Under the pieces are notes generated by a model. That model was not told the DNA's origin, did not search any database, and saw only the letters and a list, made by a program, of their open reading frames with translations. DNA of 64,000 nt from Pseudomonas laurentiana. GTDB lineage: Bacteria > Pseudomonadota > Gammaproteobacteria > Pseudomonadales > Pseudomonadaceae. The DNA is taken from assembly GCF_014648275.1 (NCBI RefSeq), contig NZ_BMQU01000006.1, positions 124,001 through 188,000 of the forward strand, given 5' to 3'. The position numbers and the translations under genes are program-made. Shown piece by piece: positions 11,321 through 21,534 of the stretch; the first letter of the stretch is position 1; the number at the start of each line of letters is the position of its first letter.

Positions 11321-13216
11321 TCAACGACCACGCAAGAACAGTTTGTCCAGATCATCCAGACCCAGTTGGGTCCAGGTCGGACGACCATGGTTACATTGGC
11401 CGCTACGCTCCGTACTTTCCATGTCGCGCAGCAAGCCATTCATTTCTGCCACCGCCAGGCGGCGGTTGGCACGCACTGCGCCATGGCAGGCCATGGTACC
11501 CAGCAGTTCATTCAAGTGCGCCTGAATTCGGTCACTGGTGCCGTATTCCATCAGGTCGGCCAACACGTCCTGAACCAGGCGATTGGCTTCAGCCTGCTTG
11601 AGCAAGGCCGGAATTTGCCGGATCGCCAGGGTTTCCGGGCCCAGGCGTTGCAATTCAAAGCCCAGGCGCTGGAACCACTGGGCATGCTCTTCGGCACAAT
11701 CTGCCTCACGCTGACTCAACGCCAGCGACTCTGGCACCAGCAGCGGTTGGCCGCTGAGCCCTTCACTGGCCATGGCAATCTTCAGGCGCTCATACATGAT
11801 TCGCTCATGGGCCGCATGCATGTCCACCAGCACCAACCCCTGGGCGTTCTCGGCCAGGATATAGATGCCCTTGAGCTGGGCCAGGGCATAGCCCAGCGGC
11901 GGAATGTCGCCCTGGCTTTCCGGCAAGGCACTCGCTGCCGCGTCAGGTAGCGGGGCAAAGAACTCACGATAGACATTCTGTGTCTCAGCCGTTGGCATCG
12001 GCGAGGCAGGACGCGGGGTGTACTGATACCCATAACCGGCGCCCGAACCACTGCTTGCCGGGCGAGACGCCGGCTCGGCCGGAGGCTGCTCAAGCAGGTT
12101 GGCCGCCAGGCGCATCTCCCCTTGAGGGCCAAACTCACCTGCCGCCAGCCCACTCGGCCGAATCGCTTCGGGCACCGCTGCTGGTGCCGCTACCTGATCT
12201 TCCGGGCGAACATCGGCCAGCGCCCGGTGCAGGGTGCCATAGAGGAAGTCATGCACCATCCGGCCATCACGGAAGCGTACTTCGTGCTTGGTTGGGTGCA
12301 CATTGACATCGACGCCCGTCGGGTCGACCTCGAAGAACAGCACAAAGGTCGGATGCCGACCGTTGAACAATACGTCGCGGTAGGCCTGGCGCACCGCATG
12401 GGCCACCAGTTTGTCGCGCACCGCCCGACCGTTGACGAAGAAATATTGCAAATCCGCCTGACTGCGGGAAAACGTCGGCAAGCCGACCCATCCCCACAGG
12501 TGCAAGCCATTACGCTCGATCTCGATCGGCAACGCCTGCTCAAGGAACGCCGGGCCGCAAACAGCGGCAACACGCCGTGCCCGCGCCACATCGTCATTGG
12601 CCTCATGCAGGCTCAGGAGGGTCTTGCCGTTGTGGCGCAAGTGAAAGGCCACGTCGAAACGTGCCAGTGCAAGGCGCTTGATGACTTCCTGCAGGTGGTC
12701 GAATTCGGTCTTTTCAGTCTTGAGGAACTTGCGTCGGGCCGGCGTGTTGAAAAACAGGTCGCGGACTTCCACCGACGTCCCCACCGGATGCGCTGCGGGC
12801 TGCACCCGAGGTGCCATGTCACGCCCCTCTGTCTCGACCTGCCAGGCCTGGTCGGCATCACGGGTGCGCGAGGTCAGGGTCAGACGCGCCACGGAGCTGA
12901 TCGACGCCAGCGCCTCACCGCGAAAACCCAGGCTCATCACCCGCTCCAGGTCCTCGAGGTCGCGAATCTTGCTGGTAGCGTGGCGCGCCAGAGCCAGCGG
13001 CAGGTCATCGGCAGAGATACCACTACCGTCATCACGCACCCGCAACAGTTTGACGCCGCCCTGCTCCACTTCCACATCGATACGCCGGGCGCCGGAATCA
13101 AGGCTGTTCTCCAACAGTTCCTTGATCACCGAGGCGGGACGTTCAACAACTTCACCGGCCGCAATCTGGTTGGCCAGCCTCGGGCTAAGCAGCTCGATTC
13201 GAGCGCTGGTACTCAT
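11321..13216 (-). CDS. mutL: DNA mismatch repair protein MutL
   Basis: MutL links MutS mismatch recognition to strand removal. The 631-residue protein has an N-terminal GHKL ATPase (Glu36-Asn37 in [19 protein letters not shown]), a Pro/Ala-rich linker at about 345-430, and a C-terminal dimerisation domain. The latter carries [12 protein letters not shown], which fits the endonuclease motif DQHA(X)2E(X)4E found in MutL of bacteria without MutH; nicking activity is therefore expected from the family. The start overlaps the amiB stop by four bases. Confidence 0.97.
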   Translation of the reverse strand: MSTSARIELLSPRLANQIAAGEVVERPASVIKELLENSLDSGARRIDVEVEQGGVKLLRVRDDGSGISADDLPLALARHATSKIRDLEDLERVMSLGFRGEALASISSVARLTLTSRTRDADQAWQVETEGRDMAPRVQPAAHPVGTSVEVRDLFFNTPARRKFLKTEKTEFDHLQEVIKRLALARFDVAFHLRHNGKTLLSLHEANDDVARARRVAAVCGPAFLEQALPIEIERNGLHLWGWVGLPTFSRSQADLQYFFVNGRAVRDKLVAHAVRQAYRDVLFNGRHPTFVLFFEVDPTGVDVNVHPTKHEVRFRDGRMVHDFLYGTLHRALADVRPEDQVAAPAAVPEAIRPSGLAAGEFGPQGEMRLAANLLEQPPAEPASRPASSGSGAGYGYQYTPRPASPMPTAETQNVYREFFAPLPDAAASALPESQGDIPPLGYALAQLKGIYILAENAQGLVLVDMHAAHERIMYERLKIAMASEGLSGQPLLVPESLALSQREADCAEEHAQWFQRLGFELQRLGPETLAIRQIPALLKQAEANRLVQDVLADLMEYGTSDRIQAHLNELLGTMACHGAVRANRRLAVAEMNGLLRDMESTERSGQCNHGRPTWTQLGLDDLDKLFLRGR

Positions 13217-14631
13217 TGCTGGGCCGCCAGGGTGGCACCCGGAATATCCAGATTCTGACCTACCTTCAGCTCATCGGTCTTGAGGCTGTTGGCACTGCGC
13301 AGGGTCGCCACACTGACCTGATAACGCACGGCAATCATCGCCAGCGTCTCGCCCGGGCGCACCACATGTTCACGAGGTCCTTGGGCGATCTTGCCGCTGT
13401 CACGCAGCCAGGCAACATAGGTACCCGGTGGAGGGTTCTGCTGGAAGAACTGCCGCACGCCACTGTGGATAGAACGCGCCAGCGATTGCTGATGGCTAGG
13501 CGTTGCCAGCTTGGTCGCCTCGTTGGCGTTAGAGATAAACCCGGTTTCCACGAGGATCGATGGAATATCTGGCGATTTCAGCACCATGAAACCTGCCTGC
13601 TCAACCCGACGCTTGTGCAACGGGGTGATCCGGCCAATGTTACCCAGTACTTTTTGCCCAACGTTCAGACTGGAACTCAGCGAGGCGGTCATCGACAGGT
13701 CGAGCAGCACACCCGCCAGCATGCGGTCCTTGTCGTCCAGGCTGACGTTACCGGCACCACCAATCAGGTCGGAACGGTTCTCGCTGTCCGCCAGCCAGCG
13801 CGCGGTTTCCGAGGTAGCACCGCGATCGGACAAGGCAAACACCGAAGCACCAAAGGCCGCGGTGGAAGGTGCCGCGTCGGCATGGATCGAGATGAACAGG
13901 TCGGCGCCTTTCTTGCGGGCGATCTCGGTACGCTTACGCAACGGAATAAAGTAGTCGCCGGTACGGGTCAGCTCGGCGCGAAAGCCCTTCTCGGTATTGA
14001 TCTGACGCTGCAGTTCCTTGGCGATCGCCAGGACAATGTCTTTCTCATGCTGACCACGCGAACCAGAGGCGCCCGGGTCTTCACCACCATGCCCCGCATC
14101 GATCGCGATGACGATATCGCGCTTGCCATTCGGCACCGGCGGCAACTTGATTGCAGGTTGCGCAGGGGTGACCGGCACCGCAGGCGCGGTCGCCGTTGTC
14201 GGCGGTGGCGCAGGCGTAGAGGGCGAGGTATCGGCCTCCTGATCGAACAGGTCCACCACCAGACGGTTACCGTACTGCTGATTCGGCGCCAGAATGAAAC
14301 TTTTCGGGTTGACCGCCTTGCTCAGGTCGATCACCACACGCAGGTCTGTCGGTGTACGTTGCGCCGAACGCACACTGGTAATGGGGGTATTGGCAGTAGA
14401 AAGCGACAACGGCGCAGCCATCGTGGCACCGTTGATGTCGATCACCAGACGATCAGGCGCACTCAGCGTGAACACGCTGTGCTGCACGGGCCCCGACAGG
14501 TCGAACACCAGCCGGGTGTTGTCCGGAGCCCGCCACAAACGCACGCTTTTGACTTGAGTGATGGCCAAAGCGTCAACGGTCACGACCGTAAGCAATAGTC
14601 CTACGACGGCAACCAGTGCGCGAATGCGCAT
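13213..14631 (-). CDS. amiB: N-acetylmuramoyl-L-alanine amidase AmiB-type, with LysM
   Basis: This periplasmic zinc amidase cleaves the stem peptide from MurNAc to separate daughter cells. The 472-residue form has a signal peptide (about 1-23, ending at a DALA-type site), an AMIN targeting domain (about 25-125), a Pro/Ala/Thr linker, the amidase_3 catalytic domain from [16 protein letters not shown] (zinc His then Glu), and a C-terminal LysM module ([18 protein letters not shown]). The ATG at 14631 was preferred over one 12 bases upstream because GGGGAT lies at proper distance. It follows tsaE by 15 bases and overlaps mutL by four. Confidence 0.94.
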   Translation of the reverse strand: MRIRALVAVVGLLLTVVTVDALAITQVKSVRLWRAPDNTRLVFDLSGPVQHSVFTLSAPDRLVIDINGATMAAPLSLSTANTPITSVRSAQRTPTDLRVVIDLSKAVNPKSFILAPNQQYGNRLVVDLFDQEADTSPSTPAPPPTTATAPAVPVTPAQPAIKLPPVPNGKRDIVIAIDAGHGGEDPGASGSRGQHEKDIVLAIAKELQRQINTEKGFRAELTRTGDYFIPLRKRTEIARKKGADLFISIHADAAPSTAAFGASVFALSDRGATSETARWLADSENRSDLIGGAGNVSLDDKDRMLAGVLLDLSMTASLSSSLNVGQKVLGNIGRITPLHKRRVEQAGFMVLKSPDIPSILVETGFISNANEATKLATPSHQQSLARSIHSGVRQFFQQNPPPGTYVAWLRDSGKIAQGPREHVVRPGETLAMIAVRYQVSVATLRSANSLKTDELKVGQNLDIPGATLAAQQ

Positions 14632-14646
14632 ACCTATCCCCATTTT

Positions 14647-15117
14647 CTATTTGAATTCCAAGGCCAGAGCGACACACCAGGCTTCGCCGCGCGAGCCCTG
14701 CGGCAACAGGTTCAGCGAACGACCGCTCGCTTGGGGGCTTATGGTAATGGTCAGGTCAGGCTTTGGCAAAATACCCGCCCCCTTTTGGGGCCACTCCAAC
14801 AGACACAAGGCATCCCCATCAAAATAGTCTCGAATCCCCATGTATTCGAGCTCTTCGGGATCAACCAGGCGATACAGGTCAAAGTGGAAGGCGCGCTTGT
14901 CACCTATCTCATAGGGTTCGACCAGGGTAAACGTCGGGCTTTTCACCGCACCACGATGCCCAAGCCCACGGATAATGCCGCGCGACAGGGTGGTCTTGCC
15001 CGCCCCGAGATCTCCTTCAAGAAAGATCACGCCGCGACCTTCAGTCACCTCGGCAATACGTGCGCCGAAATCGACCATGGCCTGCTCATCGGCCATAAAC
15101 AGGGTTACACCTGACAC
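14647..15117 (-). CDS. tsaE: tRNA threonylcarbamoyladenosine biosynthesis ATPase TsaE
   Basis: TsaE is the small ATPase that drives turnover of the TsaBD complex making t6A37 on ANN-decoding tRNAs. At 156 residues it has the P-loop GDLGAGKTT at 35-43, the SPTF(T)LV segment, and the HFDLYRL motif. Start codon is GTG at 15117 with GGAGGAG about 7 bases upstream; it overlaps the end of nnrD by 13 bases. It precedes amiB, an order common in gammaproteobacteria (yjeF-yjeE-amiB-mutL). Confidence 0.95.
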   Translation of the reverse strand: MSGVTLFMADEQAMVDFGARIAEVTEGRGVIFLEGDLGAGKTTLSRGIIRGLGHRGAVKSPTFTLVEPYEIGDKRAFHFDLYRLVDPEELEYMGIRDYFDGDALCLLEWPQKGAGILPKPDLTITISPQASGRSLNLLPQGSRGEAWCVALALEFK

Positions 15118-15965
15118 GCTGAATGCTCCTCCAACAACTGACGAATCTCTGGAATCAGGTCACTGGCCGCCAGGCCACGCCCTTTCTCACCCTGCCGTTC
15201 TCCGGCACGGGCATGCAACCAAACGCCAAGACAGGCTGCCTGCCAGGGCGACATTCCCTGCGCCAGCAGTGCCCCCAGCACACCACTGAGCACATCGCCC
15301 AAGCCCGCTGTTGCCATGGCCGGATGCCCATGCTGACAGATGGCCAGATGGCCATCCGGGGACGCGACCAGGCTGCCCGCCCCCTTGAGGATGCACACCG
15401 CCGCATACTTACGCGCCAGCTTGCGTGCAGCACCCGCTCGATCCGCCTGCACCGCCTCGGTGGCGATCCCCAGCAAACGCGCTGCTTCACCCGGATGCGG
15501 CGTCAGGATGCTGTGGGCCGGAACCGCCAAGGGCGAGCGCGCCAACAAGTTCAACGCATCGGCATCCCACACCTGCGCAAGCTCTACCTCGACGAGGGCC
15601 GACAGCAGGCTGCGCCCCCATGCCGACTGCCCCAGGCCAGGCCCCACCACCAACACGGAGGCTCGCGACAGCGGTGCCATCAATTGGTTGGCAGACTGCA
15701 CCCCCATGCTCATCACCTCAGGGAGCCGGGCCTGCGCTGCCGCCAGGTGCTCACCACGGGTCGCCAGCGAAACCAGCCCGGCGCCGCAGCGCAGGGCGGC
15801 CTCTGCCGCCAGAAACCCGGCACCGCCGGTGCCGCGATCTCCACCAATCACCAGAACATGACCGAACTGGCCCTTATGCGCATCGACAGGCCGCGCCGCC
15901 AGCAATGGCAGGCTATCGCCCTCAAGCATCAACAGGTCTTTTGCGATGTGTTTGGTATGCGGCAT
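15105..15965 (-). CDS. nnrD: ADP-dependent NAD(P)H-hydrate dehydratase (single-domain)
   Basis: This ribokinase-fold enzyme dehydrates damaged (S)-NAD(P)HX back to NAD(P)H. The 286-residue protein has the N-terminal GHVLVIGGDRGTGGAG, VVGPGLGQ, LTPHPGEAARLL and the catalytic ATAGLGDVLSG segments. In many bacteria it is fused behind an epimerase domain (NnrE); here that domain is absent, and no epimerase gene is visible nearby. The ATG at 15965 starts MPHTKHIAKD; residues encoded upstream of it are unlike the family. It is the first gene of the long minus-strand operon and is divergent from queG. Confidence 0.9.
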   Translation of the reverse strand: MPHTKHIAKDLLMLEGDSLPLLAARPVDAHKGQFGHVLVIGGDRGTGGAGFLAAEAALRCGAGLVSLATRGEHLAAAQARLPEVMSMGVQSANQLMAPLSRASVLVVGPGLGQSAWGRSLLSALVEVELAQVWDADALNLLARSPLAVPAHSILTPHPGEAARLLGIATEAVQADRAGAARKLARKYAAVCILKGAGSLVASPDGHLAICQHGHPAMATAGLGDVLSGVLGALLAQGMSPWQAACLGVWLHARAGERQGEKGRGLAASDLIPEIRQLLEEHSACQV

Positions 15966-15992
15966 GCGTACTGGGCTCCGATGTCTGGCAGA

Positions 15993-15998
15993 ATTATA
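15993..15998 (-). promoter_or_regulatory. Candidate -10 element for nnrD operon
   Basis: On the minus strand a perfect TATAAT lies 27 bases upstream of the nnrD ATG, in the 63-bp gap with divergent queG. No good -35 hexamer sits 16-18 bases upstream, so this is only a candidate. Confidence 0.4.
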
Positions 15999-16028
15999 CG
16001 CACCTGAGTCCTGATTGCCTTGTTTAGC

Positions 16029-17105
16029 ATGCCTGTTCCCGTCACTGATCTTCCCGCCCTGGCCCAATCCATCAAGGAATGGGGTCGCGAGCTTGGCTTT
16101 GCCCATGTCGGCATTGCCGGGGTGGCACTTGGCGAGCATGAAAAACACCTGGACCGCTGGCTTGAAGCCGGCTACCACGGCGAAATGGAGTACATGGGCG
16201 CACATGGCAGCAAACGCTCGCACCCTGAAGAGCTGGTACCCGGCACGCTACGGGTGGTGTCGCTGCGCATGGACTACCTGCCCGGCGACACCCACATGGC
16301 ACAGCGCCTGGCACAACCCGAAAAAGCGTACATTTCTCGCTACGCGCTGGGCCGCGACTATCACAAACTGGTTCGCAAGCGCGTTCAGCAACTGGCAGAG
16401 CGCGTGCAGCAGGCCATTGGCCCCTTTGGCTTTCGTGCCTTTGTCGACAGCGCGCCGGTACTGGAGAAGGCCATCGCCGAGCAGGCCGGGCTCGGCTGGA
16501 TCGGCAAAAACACCCTGCTCTTGAATCGCAAGGCTGGCAGCTATTTCTTCCTCGCCGAACTGTTCGTCGATATTCCACTGCCAGTCGACCCACCCCAGGC
16601 CAGCGAACATTGCGGTCGCTGCAGTGCCTGCCTGGACATCTGCCCGACCAAGGCCTTCGTCGGCCCCTATGTACTGGATGCCCGCCGCTGCATTTCCTAC
16701 CTGACCATCGAGCTGAAGAACGCCATCCCCGAAGACCTGCGCCCACTCATCGGCAACCGGGTCTTCGGTTGCGACGACTGCCAGATTGTCTGCCCCTGGA
16801 ACCGCTTTGCTCGCCACACCGAAGAGCGCGACTTCAAGCCTCGGCACAACCTGGACAATGCCGAATTGGCCGAACTGTTTCTCTGGGATGAAGAAACGTT
16901 CCTGGCCAACACCGAGGGCTCCCCGCTACGTCGGGCCGGCTATGAGCGCTGGTTGCGTAACCTCGCCGTGGGCTTGGGCAACGCCCCCTCGAGCATTCCC
17001 GTGCTCGAAGCCCTCAAGGCGCGGCGCGACTACCCTTCCGATCTGGTACGCGAACACGTCGAGTGGGCGTTAAAGCAGCATGCCGAGCGGTTGTCGCCCC
17101 TATAG
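16029..17105 (+). CDS. queG: Epoxyqueuosine reductase QueG
   Basis: QueG reduces epoxyqueuosine to queuosine at position 34 of tRNAs with GUN anticodons, using cobalamin and two [4Fe-4S] clusters. The 358-residue protein has the N-terminal cobalamin-binding domain and the ferredoxin-like pair CGRCSACLDICP and CDDCQIVCPWN near residues 195-255, which supply the cluster cysteines, then a C-terminal HEAT-like tail. The ATG at 16029 was chosen; a TTG nine bases upstream is also possible, and neither has a strong Shine-Dalgarno. Confidence 0.95.
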   Translation: MPVPVTDLPALAQSIKEWGRELGFAHVGIAGVALGEHEKHLDRWLEAGYHGEMEYMGAHGSKRSHPEELVPGTLRVVSLRMDYLPGDTHMAQRLAQPEKAYISRYALGRDYHKLVRKRVQQLAERVQQAIGPFGFRAFVDSAPVLEKAIAEQAGLGWIGKNTLLLNRKAGSYFFLAELFVDIPLPVDPPQASEHCGRCSACLDICPTKAFVGPYVLDARRCISYLTIELKNAIPEDLRPLIGNRVFGCDDCQIVCPWNRFARHTEERDFKPRHNLDNAELAELFLWDEETFLANTEGSPLRRAGYERWLRNLAVGLGNAPSSIPVLEALKARRDYPSDLVREHVEWALKQHAERLSPL

Positions 17106-17113
17106 CGCGTCGA

Positions 17114-17725
17114 TCAGGGCTCGTCGTTGTAATGGAACTTGGGCATTTCCCAGTGGAAGCGGATTGCCAATAGCCGTAACAGGAAGCCGCCGAACAAGGT
17201 CAGCAGAATGGCCTGCTCGCTTGGCAACTCCAGTGCAACACACGCCAGGTAGCACCAGGCCGCCGCGAAAGAGACGCTGGCATAAAGCTCTCGACGGAAA
17301 ATCAATGGGATGTCGTTGCAGAAGATGTCGCGCAGGATACCCCCGAAGACGCCGGTGATAACCCCACTGATGGATGCGACCAGAAAGCTCTGCCCCATTT
17401 CCAGCGCGGTCATGCAGCCAATCAGGGTAAAGGCCACCAGCCCCAGCGCATCAAGCACCAGGAACAACGAACGCAGATGACGCATCAAGGGCGCGATGAA
17501 AATGGTGACCAGCGCCGCGACACTGGTGAGCACAAGATACTCAGGGTGTTTGACCCAGGTCAGCGGGTAATGCCCCAACAGCACATCGCGCACCGAACCG
17601 CCACCCAGCGCCGTGATGCAGGCGATCAGCACCACGCCAAACCAATCCATGCCGCGACGGCCGGCCGACAGCGCACCCGTCATGGCTTCAGCGGTGATTG
17701 CAATCAAATAGAGCATCAACAACAT
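17114..17725 (-). CDS. TRIC/UPF0126-family inner membrane channel or glycine transporter-like protein
   Basis: This 203-residue membrane protein has about seven helices built from two three-helix repeats, each carrying the signature loop GGGSVRDVLLG (about 42-52) and GGILRDIFCN (about 128-137). Prokaryotic TRIC proteins are trimeric monovalent cation channels, and some relatives are annotated as glycine transporters; the substrate cannot be read here. The C-terminus FHWEMPKFHYN is typical of the proteobacterial branch. It is convergent with queG, 8 bases apart, with no hairpin between them. Confidence 0.85.
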   Translation of the reverse strand: MLLMLYLIAITAEAMTGALSAGRRGMDWFGVVLIACITALGGGSVRDVLLGHYPLTWVKHPEYLVLTSVAALVTIFIAPLMRHLRSLFLVLDALGLVAFTLIGCMTALEMGQSFLVASISGVITGVFGGILRDIFCNDIPLIFRRELYASVSFAAAWCYLACVALELPSEQAILLTLFGGFLLRLLAIRFHWEMPKFHYNDEP

Positions 17726-17783
17726 GGTGCAGATCCGAGCAAAGGGGCGCGCAGTCTACCCAGTTGCCCGCAGCACCAAAAGG

Positions 17784-17811
17784 GGGCGCGCGGAGGATAA
17801 TCCGCACGCCC
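17784..17811 (-). terminator. Rho-independent terminator after orn
   Basis: Minus-strand stem of 11 bp with one G-U pair (GGGCGTGCGGA/TCCGCGCGCCC) and a 6-nt loop, followed by CCTTTTGG, 16 bases past the orn stop. Confidence 0.7.
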
Positions 17812-17826
17812 TGGGTGCTTATCACA

Positions 17827-18369
17827 TCAGAACTTGATGAAGTGTTCGCGATAGTGGCGCAGTTCAGCAATGGATTCACGAATATCGTCCAGCGCCAGAT
17901 GGGTTCCACCCTTCTTGAAGCTGTCACGGACCTCAGGCGCCCAACGTGCTGCCAGCTCCTTGAGGGTCGATACGTCCAGGTTGCGGTAGTGGAAGTAGTT
18001 TTCCAACCCACGCATGTGGCGATAAAGGAAACGGCGGTCCTGACAAATACTGTTGCCGCAAATCGGCGACTTGCCCTTCGGCACCCACTGCTCAAGGAAG
18101 GCCAGGGTCTGGGCTTCGGCGGTGGCCATGTCGACCTTGCTCTCCCGTACACGCTGGGTCAGGCCCGAAGCGCCGTGGGTACGGGTATTCCACTCATCCA
18201 TGCGCGCCAGCACTTCATCGCTGTGATGGATCGCAATGACTGGACCTTCAGCCAAGGTATTCAGATCGCTATCGGTGACGATCGTGGCCATCTCGATAAT
18301 GACATCGTGATCCGGGTCCAGACCGGTCATTTCCAGATCGATCCAGATCAGGTTCTGTGGGTTCTGCAT
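17827..18369 (-). CDS. orn: Oligoribonuclease
   Basis: Orn is the DEDDh 3'-5' exonuclease that finishes RNA decay by hydrolysing dinucleotides; in Pseudomonas it also degrades pGpG and so completes cyclic-di-GMP turnover. The 180-residue protein has all catalytic residues: Asp11 and Glu13 ([10 protein letters not shown]), Asp111, and His157/Asp162 (HLALDDI). GGAG lies before the ATG. It is divergent from rsgA with a 93-bp gap, the arrangement also found in enterobacteria. Confidence 0.98.
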   Translation of the reverse strand: MQNPQNLIWIDLEMTGLDPDHDVIIEMATIVTDSDLNTLAEGPVIAIHHSDEVLARMDEWNTRTHGASGLTQRVRESKVDMATAEAQTLAFLEQWVPKGKSPICGNSICQDRRFLYRHMRGLENYFHYRNLDVSTLKELAARWAPEVRDSFKKGGTHLALDDIRESIAELRHYREHFIKF

Positions 18370-18462
18370 GCGGTGTGCTCCTCAACGTAGCTGCGCAGTT
18401 TAGCCTAGTGGAGCATGCTAAACTCCAGACCGATTTAATATTGCCTCCTGCACGGAACCTTC

Positions 18463-19494
18463 ATGGCCAAACGCCAGCTCAATCGTCGCCAAAACTGGCG
18501 TATCGAAAAAATTCAGGGCGAACGCGCTGCACGCGCCGCCAAACGTGAACAACAGGCCATGGAAGTACTCGAAGGTGGCGACTTGGGGCCCGAGCAGCTT
18601 GGCCTGGTAATCGCCCACTTTGGCGTGCAAGTCGAAGTCGAGGCCCATGAGGGCGAACAGGCTGGTCAGGTCTTTCGTTGCCACCTGCGCGCAAACCTGC
18701 CGGCACTGGTAACCGGCGACCGCGTCGTCTGGCGCGCAGGCAACCAGGGCATCGGGGTCATCGTTGCCCAGATGCCACGCAGCACGGAGCTGTGTCGCCC
18801 GGACTCACGCGGCCAGTTGAAGCCGGTGGCGGCTAACGTCGACCTGATCGTAATCGTCTTCGCGCCGATGCCCGAGCCCCATGCCAACCTGATCGACCGC
18901 TACCTGGTTGCGGCCGAACATGCCGGCATCCGCCCTCTGCTACTGCTGAACAAGGCCGACCTGATCGACGAGCAGAACGCTCCGGCACTCAATGCGCTGC
19001 TGGCGGTGTACCGGCAATTGGGCTACCCGCTGCTGGAGGTTTCGGCCCACCACGGCGACGGCATGCAACAGTTGCAGTCTCAACTCGACGGCCATATCAG
19101 TGTCTTCGTCGGTCAGTCCGGGGTCGGTAAATCATCGCTGGTCAACAGCCTGCTGCCCGACGTACAAACCCGTGTTGGCGCCCTGTCCGAGTGGTCTGGC
19201 CAAGGCACCCACACCACGACGACCGCACGCCTCTTCCACTTCCCGGGCGGCGGCGAACTGATCGACTCGCCAGGTATCCGTGAATTCGGCCTGGGCCATG
19301 TCAGCCGCGCCGATGTCGAGTCGGGCTTCATTGAGTTCAATGACCTGCTGGGCACTTGTCGCTTCCGCGACTGCAAGCATGATCGTGAACCCGGCTGCGC
19401 GCTGCTCAAGGCACTGGAAGACGGGCGTATCCAGCAGCAACGCATGAACAGCTACCGCTCGATCATTGCCAGCTTGCCGCAAGACAGCTACTGA
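18463..19494 (+). CDS. rsgA: Small ribosomal subunit biogenesis GTPase RsgA
   Basis: RsgA is a circularly permuted GTPase that helps release RbfA and checks the decoding centre during 30S maturation. The 343-residue protein has an OB fold (about 65-115), then the G motifs in permuted order: NKADL (G4) near 167, GQSGVGKSS (G1) near 218, and DSPGIREF (G3) near 268. The zinc site [14 protein letters not shown] follows. It stands alone on the plus strand, divergent from orn, and ends at a bidirectional hairpin. Confidence 0.97.
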   Translation: MAKRQLNRRQNWRIEKIQGERAARAAKREQQAMEVLEGGDLGPEQLGLVIAHFGVQVEVEAHEGEQAGQVFRCHLRANLPALVTGDRVVWRAGNQGIGVIVAQMPRSTELCRPDSRGQLKPVAANVDLIVIVFAPMPEPHANLIDRYLVAAEHAGIRPLLLLNKADLIDEQNAPALNALLAVYRQLGYPLLEVSAHHGDGMQQLQSQLDGHISVFVGQSGVGKSSLVNSLLPDVQTRVGALSEWSGQGTHTTTTARLFHFPGGGELIDSPGIREFGLGHVSRADVESGFIEFNDLLGTCRFRDCKHDREPGCALLKALEDGRIQQQRMNSYRSIIASLPQDSY

Positions 19495-19550
19495 GCAAAC
19501 CGGATCCCGGCCAACGACGGCGGGACAACCCCGTCAGCACACAGCAAAAC

Positions 19551-19576
19551 GCCCGCACAGATCACTCTGTGCGGGC
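19551..19576. terminator. Bidirectional terminator between rsgA and motB
   Basis: A perfect 10-bp stem GCCCGCACAG/CTGTGCGGGC with a 6-nt loop lies between the convergent rsgA and motB ends. On the minus strand a GTTTTGC tail follows, fitting termination of motAB best; on the plus strand GCTTC follows. Confidence 0.8.
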
Positions 19577-19594
19577 GCTTCTAGTGGCTTGAGC

Positions 19595-20614
19595 TTAACG
19601 CTTGCCAGGCTCGTCCATCTTCAACACACCATCCTCGAAAATGTTCAGCTTCTGGCGCAGTTCGTGTGGCTGCAGTGGCTCGGGCTCCGGTGCAGTTGCT
19701 CCGCTGGAACCGCTCGGCGAAGCCGGTGCGCCACCTGGCTGAGTGCTATCCGGCGCGGCCGGCGCCTGCTCACCTTCCATCGCCCGCTGGGCCTTCTTGG
19801 TCAGCACGATAATATCGATACGACGGTTAACCGGGTTGAACGGGTTAGCGCGATCAAACAGCGACGACGACGCATAACCCACGACGCGTGCAACCTGGGT
19901 GTCGGGGTAACCGCCCGCCACCAGCGCACGCCGTGCGGCGTTGGCACGGTTGGCGGAAAGCTCCCAGTTACCAAAGTCACCAGTGCCGGCGAACGGCTTG
20001 GCATCGGTGTGGCCGCTGATGCTGATCTTGTTCGGCACAGCCTTGATGGTATCGGCCATGGCCAACAGGATATCTTCGAAATACGGCTGCAGGCGCGCAC
20101 TGCCCAAATCGAACATCGGCCGATTCTCGGCATCCATGATCTGGATACGCAAGCCGTCCTGAGTGATCTCGAAGAGAATCTGATCCTTGAACTTCTGCAA
20201 CTGCGGATTTTCTTCGACCTTGTTCTGAAGCTCCTGCAGCAGCAGCTCCAGACGCTCGCGCTCAACCTGCTCGGCCATGGTCTCGACCTTGTCCTTGTCC
20301 AGCTGAAGGCTGGTGTCAGGCGTAGGTTCGGATTTCACCTCGGGGTTGATGGTCTTTTCTGGCGCTAGCTGGGGCGAACCACCCAGATCAATGATGTACG
20401 GCGTGCCACTTTCAGAAAACCCGATCGGGTCTTTGAAGTAGCCGGCGATAGCAAGCTTCTGTTCTGGTGTGGCCGTAGACAGCAGCCAGAGCACCAGAAA
20501 GAACGCCATCATCGCCGTCGCGAAGTCGGCGAAAGCAATCTTCCAGGCGCCGCCGTGATGGCCAGCGTCAAAGCGCTTGACGCGCTTGACGATAATGGGC
20601 TGATTGTTCTCCAT
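19595..20614 (-). CDS. motB: Flagellar stator protein MotB
   Basis: MotB anchors the proton-driven stator to peptidoglycan. The 339-residue protein has one membrane helix beginning at the conserved proton-binding Asp30 (IAFADFATAMMAFF), a linker, and an OmpA-like peptidoglycan-binding domain (ISGHTDAKPF, then LSANRANAARR and VNRRIDIIVL). The C-terminal 60 residues are Pro/Gly/Ser-rich and probably disordered. It follows motA by three bases and is clearly co-expressed. Confidence 0.95.
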   Translation of the reverse strand: MENNQPIIVKRVKRFDAGHHGGAWKIAFADFATAMMAFFLVLWLLSTATPEQKLAIAGYFKDPIGFSESGTPYIIDLGGSPQLAPEKTINPEVKSEPTPDTSLQLDKDKVETMAEQVERERLELLLQELQNKVEENPQLQKFKDQILFEITQDGLRIQIMDAENRPMFDLGSARLQPYFEDILLAMADTIKAVPNKISISGHTDAKPFAGTGDFGNWELSANRANAARRALVAGGYPDTQVARVVGYASSSLFDRANPFNPVNRRIDIIVLTKKAQRAMEGEQAPAAPDSTQPGGAPASPSGSSGATAPEPEPLQPHELRQKLNIFEDGVLKMDEPGKR

Positions 20615-20617
20615 GGC

Positions 20618-21469
20618 TTAGCGACCGCGAACCGCTTGTTCCAGCTCAGCGAAGCTTGGACGATGCGACGGGAACAGCACCTTGCGACCGAATTCGACAG
20701 CCAGCGAGGGTGGCATGCCCGACGCCGAAGCCACCAGCGAAGCCTTGATGGCCTCGTAGACATTAAGCTCTTCACGGGCGTCATGGCGCAGCGTGTTGGC
20801 CAGTGGGCCGAAGAAGCCATAGGCCGCGAGAATACCGAAGAAGGTACCGACCAGTGCCGCCCCCACGTGCAGACCGATAGACTTCTGGTCGCCGTCACCC
20901 AACGAGGCCATGGTTACCACGATCCCGAGTACCGCCGCCACGATACCGAACCCCGGCATACCGTCGGCAATGCCCGTTACAGCGTGCGACGGGTGCTCCA
21001 GCTCTTCCTTCAGGCTCAACAACTCCATGTCGAACAAGCCTTCCAGCTCATGGGGAGCCATGTTGCCGGTGGACATGATGCGCAGGTAGTCACAGATGTA
21101 CGCGGTCATGCGTTCATCCTTGAGCACTGCAGGGTACTTGGCAAAAATCGGGCTGGCCGCCGCGTCTTCGATATCGGCTTCAATGGCCATCATGCCTTCA
21201 CGACGGCTCTTGTTGAGAATCTCGTAGACCAGGCCCAACACTTCGATATAGAAGGTGTGGGTGAAGCGCGAGCTGAACATCTGCAGCGACTTCTTGACCA
21301 CGTGCATGGTCATATGGCCAGGGTTGGCCTGCAAAAACGCACCGAATGCAGCACCCCCGATGATCAGCACTTCGAAAGGCTGGATCAACGCAGCGATTTT
21401 GCCGTGAGAAAGCACATATCCGCCAAGCACACTCGCGAATACGACGATGATGCCGATAATTTTAGCCAT
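20618..21469 (-). CDS. motA: Flagellar stator protein MotA
   Basis: MotA forms the pentameric ring of the flagellar stator, turning proton flow into torque on FliG. The 283-residue protein has two N-terminal helices (about 5-22, 32-50), a long cytoplasmic loop with the family motif (MAPHELEGLFDMELLSLKEE region) and two further helices (VTGIADGMPGFGIVAAVLGIV, and about 200-222) containing the conserved Pro residues near the proton path. Length and sequence fit the MotAB rather than the MotCD pair of Pseudomonas. A sigma-28-type promoter lies 65 bases upstream. Confidence 0.95.
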   Translation of the reverse strand: MAKIIGIIVVFASVLGGYVLSHGKIAALIQPFEVLIIGGAAFGAFLQANPGHMTMHVVKKSLQMFSSRFTHTFYIEVLGLVYEILNKSRREGMMAIEADIEDAAASPIFAKYPAVLKDERMTAYICDYLRIMSTGNMAPHELEGLFDMELLSLKEELEHPSHAVTGIADGMPGFGIVAAVLGIVVTMASLGDGDQKSIGLHVGAALVGTFFGILAAYGFFGPLANTLRHDAREELNVYEAIKASLVASASGMPPSLAVEFGRKVLFPSHRPSFAELEQAVRGR

Positions 21470-21534
21470 AGTTTAAAGCACTTACTGTCGTGGTCAGGGT
21501 CGGGGGGGCGGAAGCTCGAAAACTCTTCTTCTAC

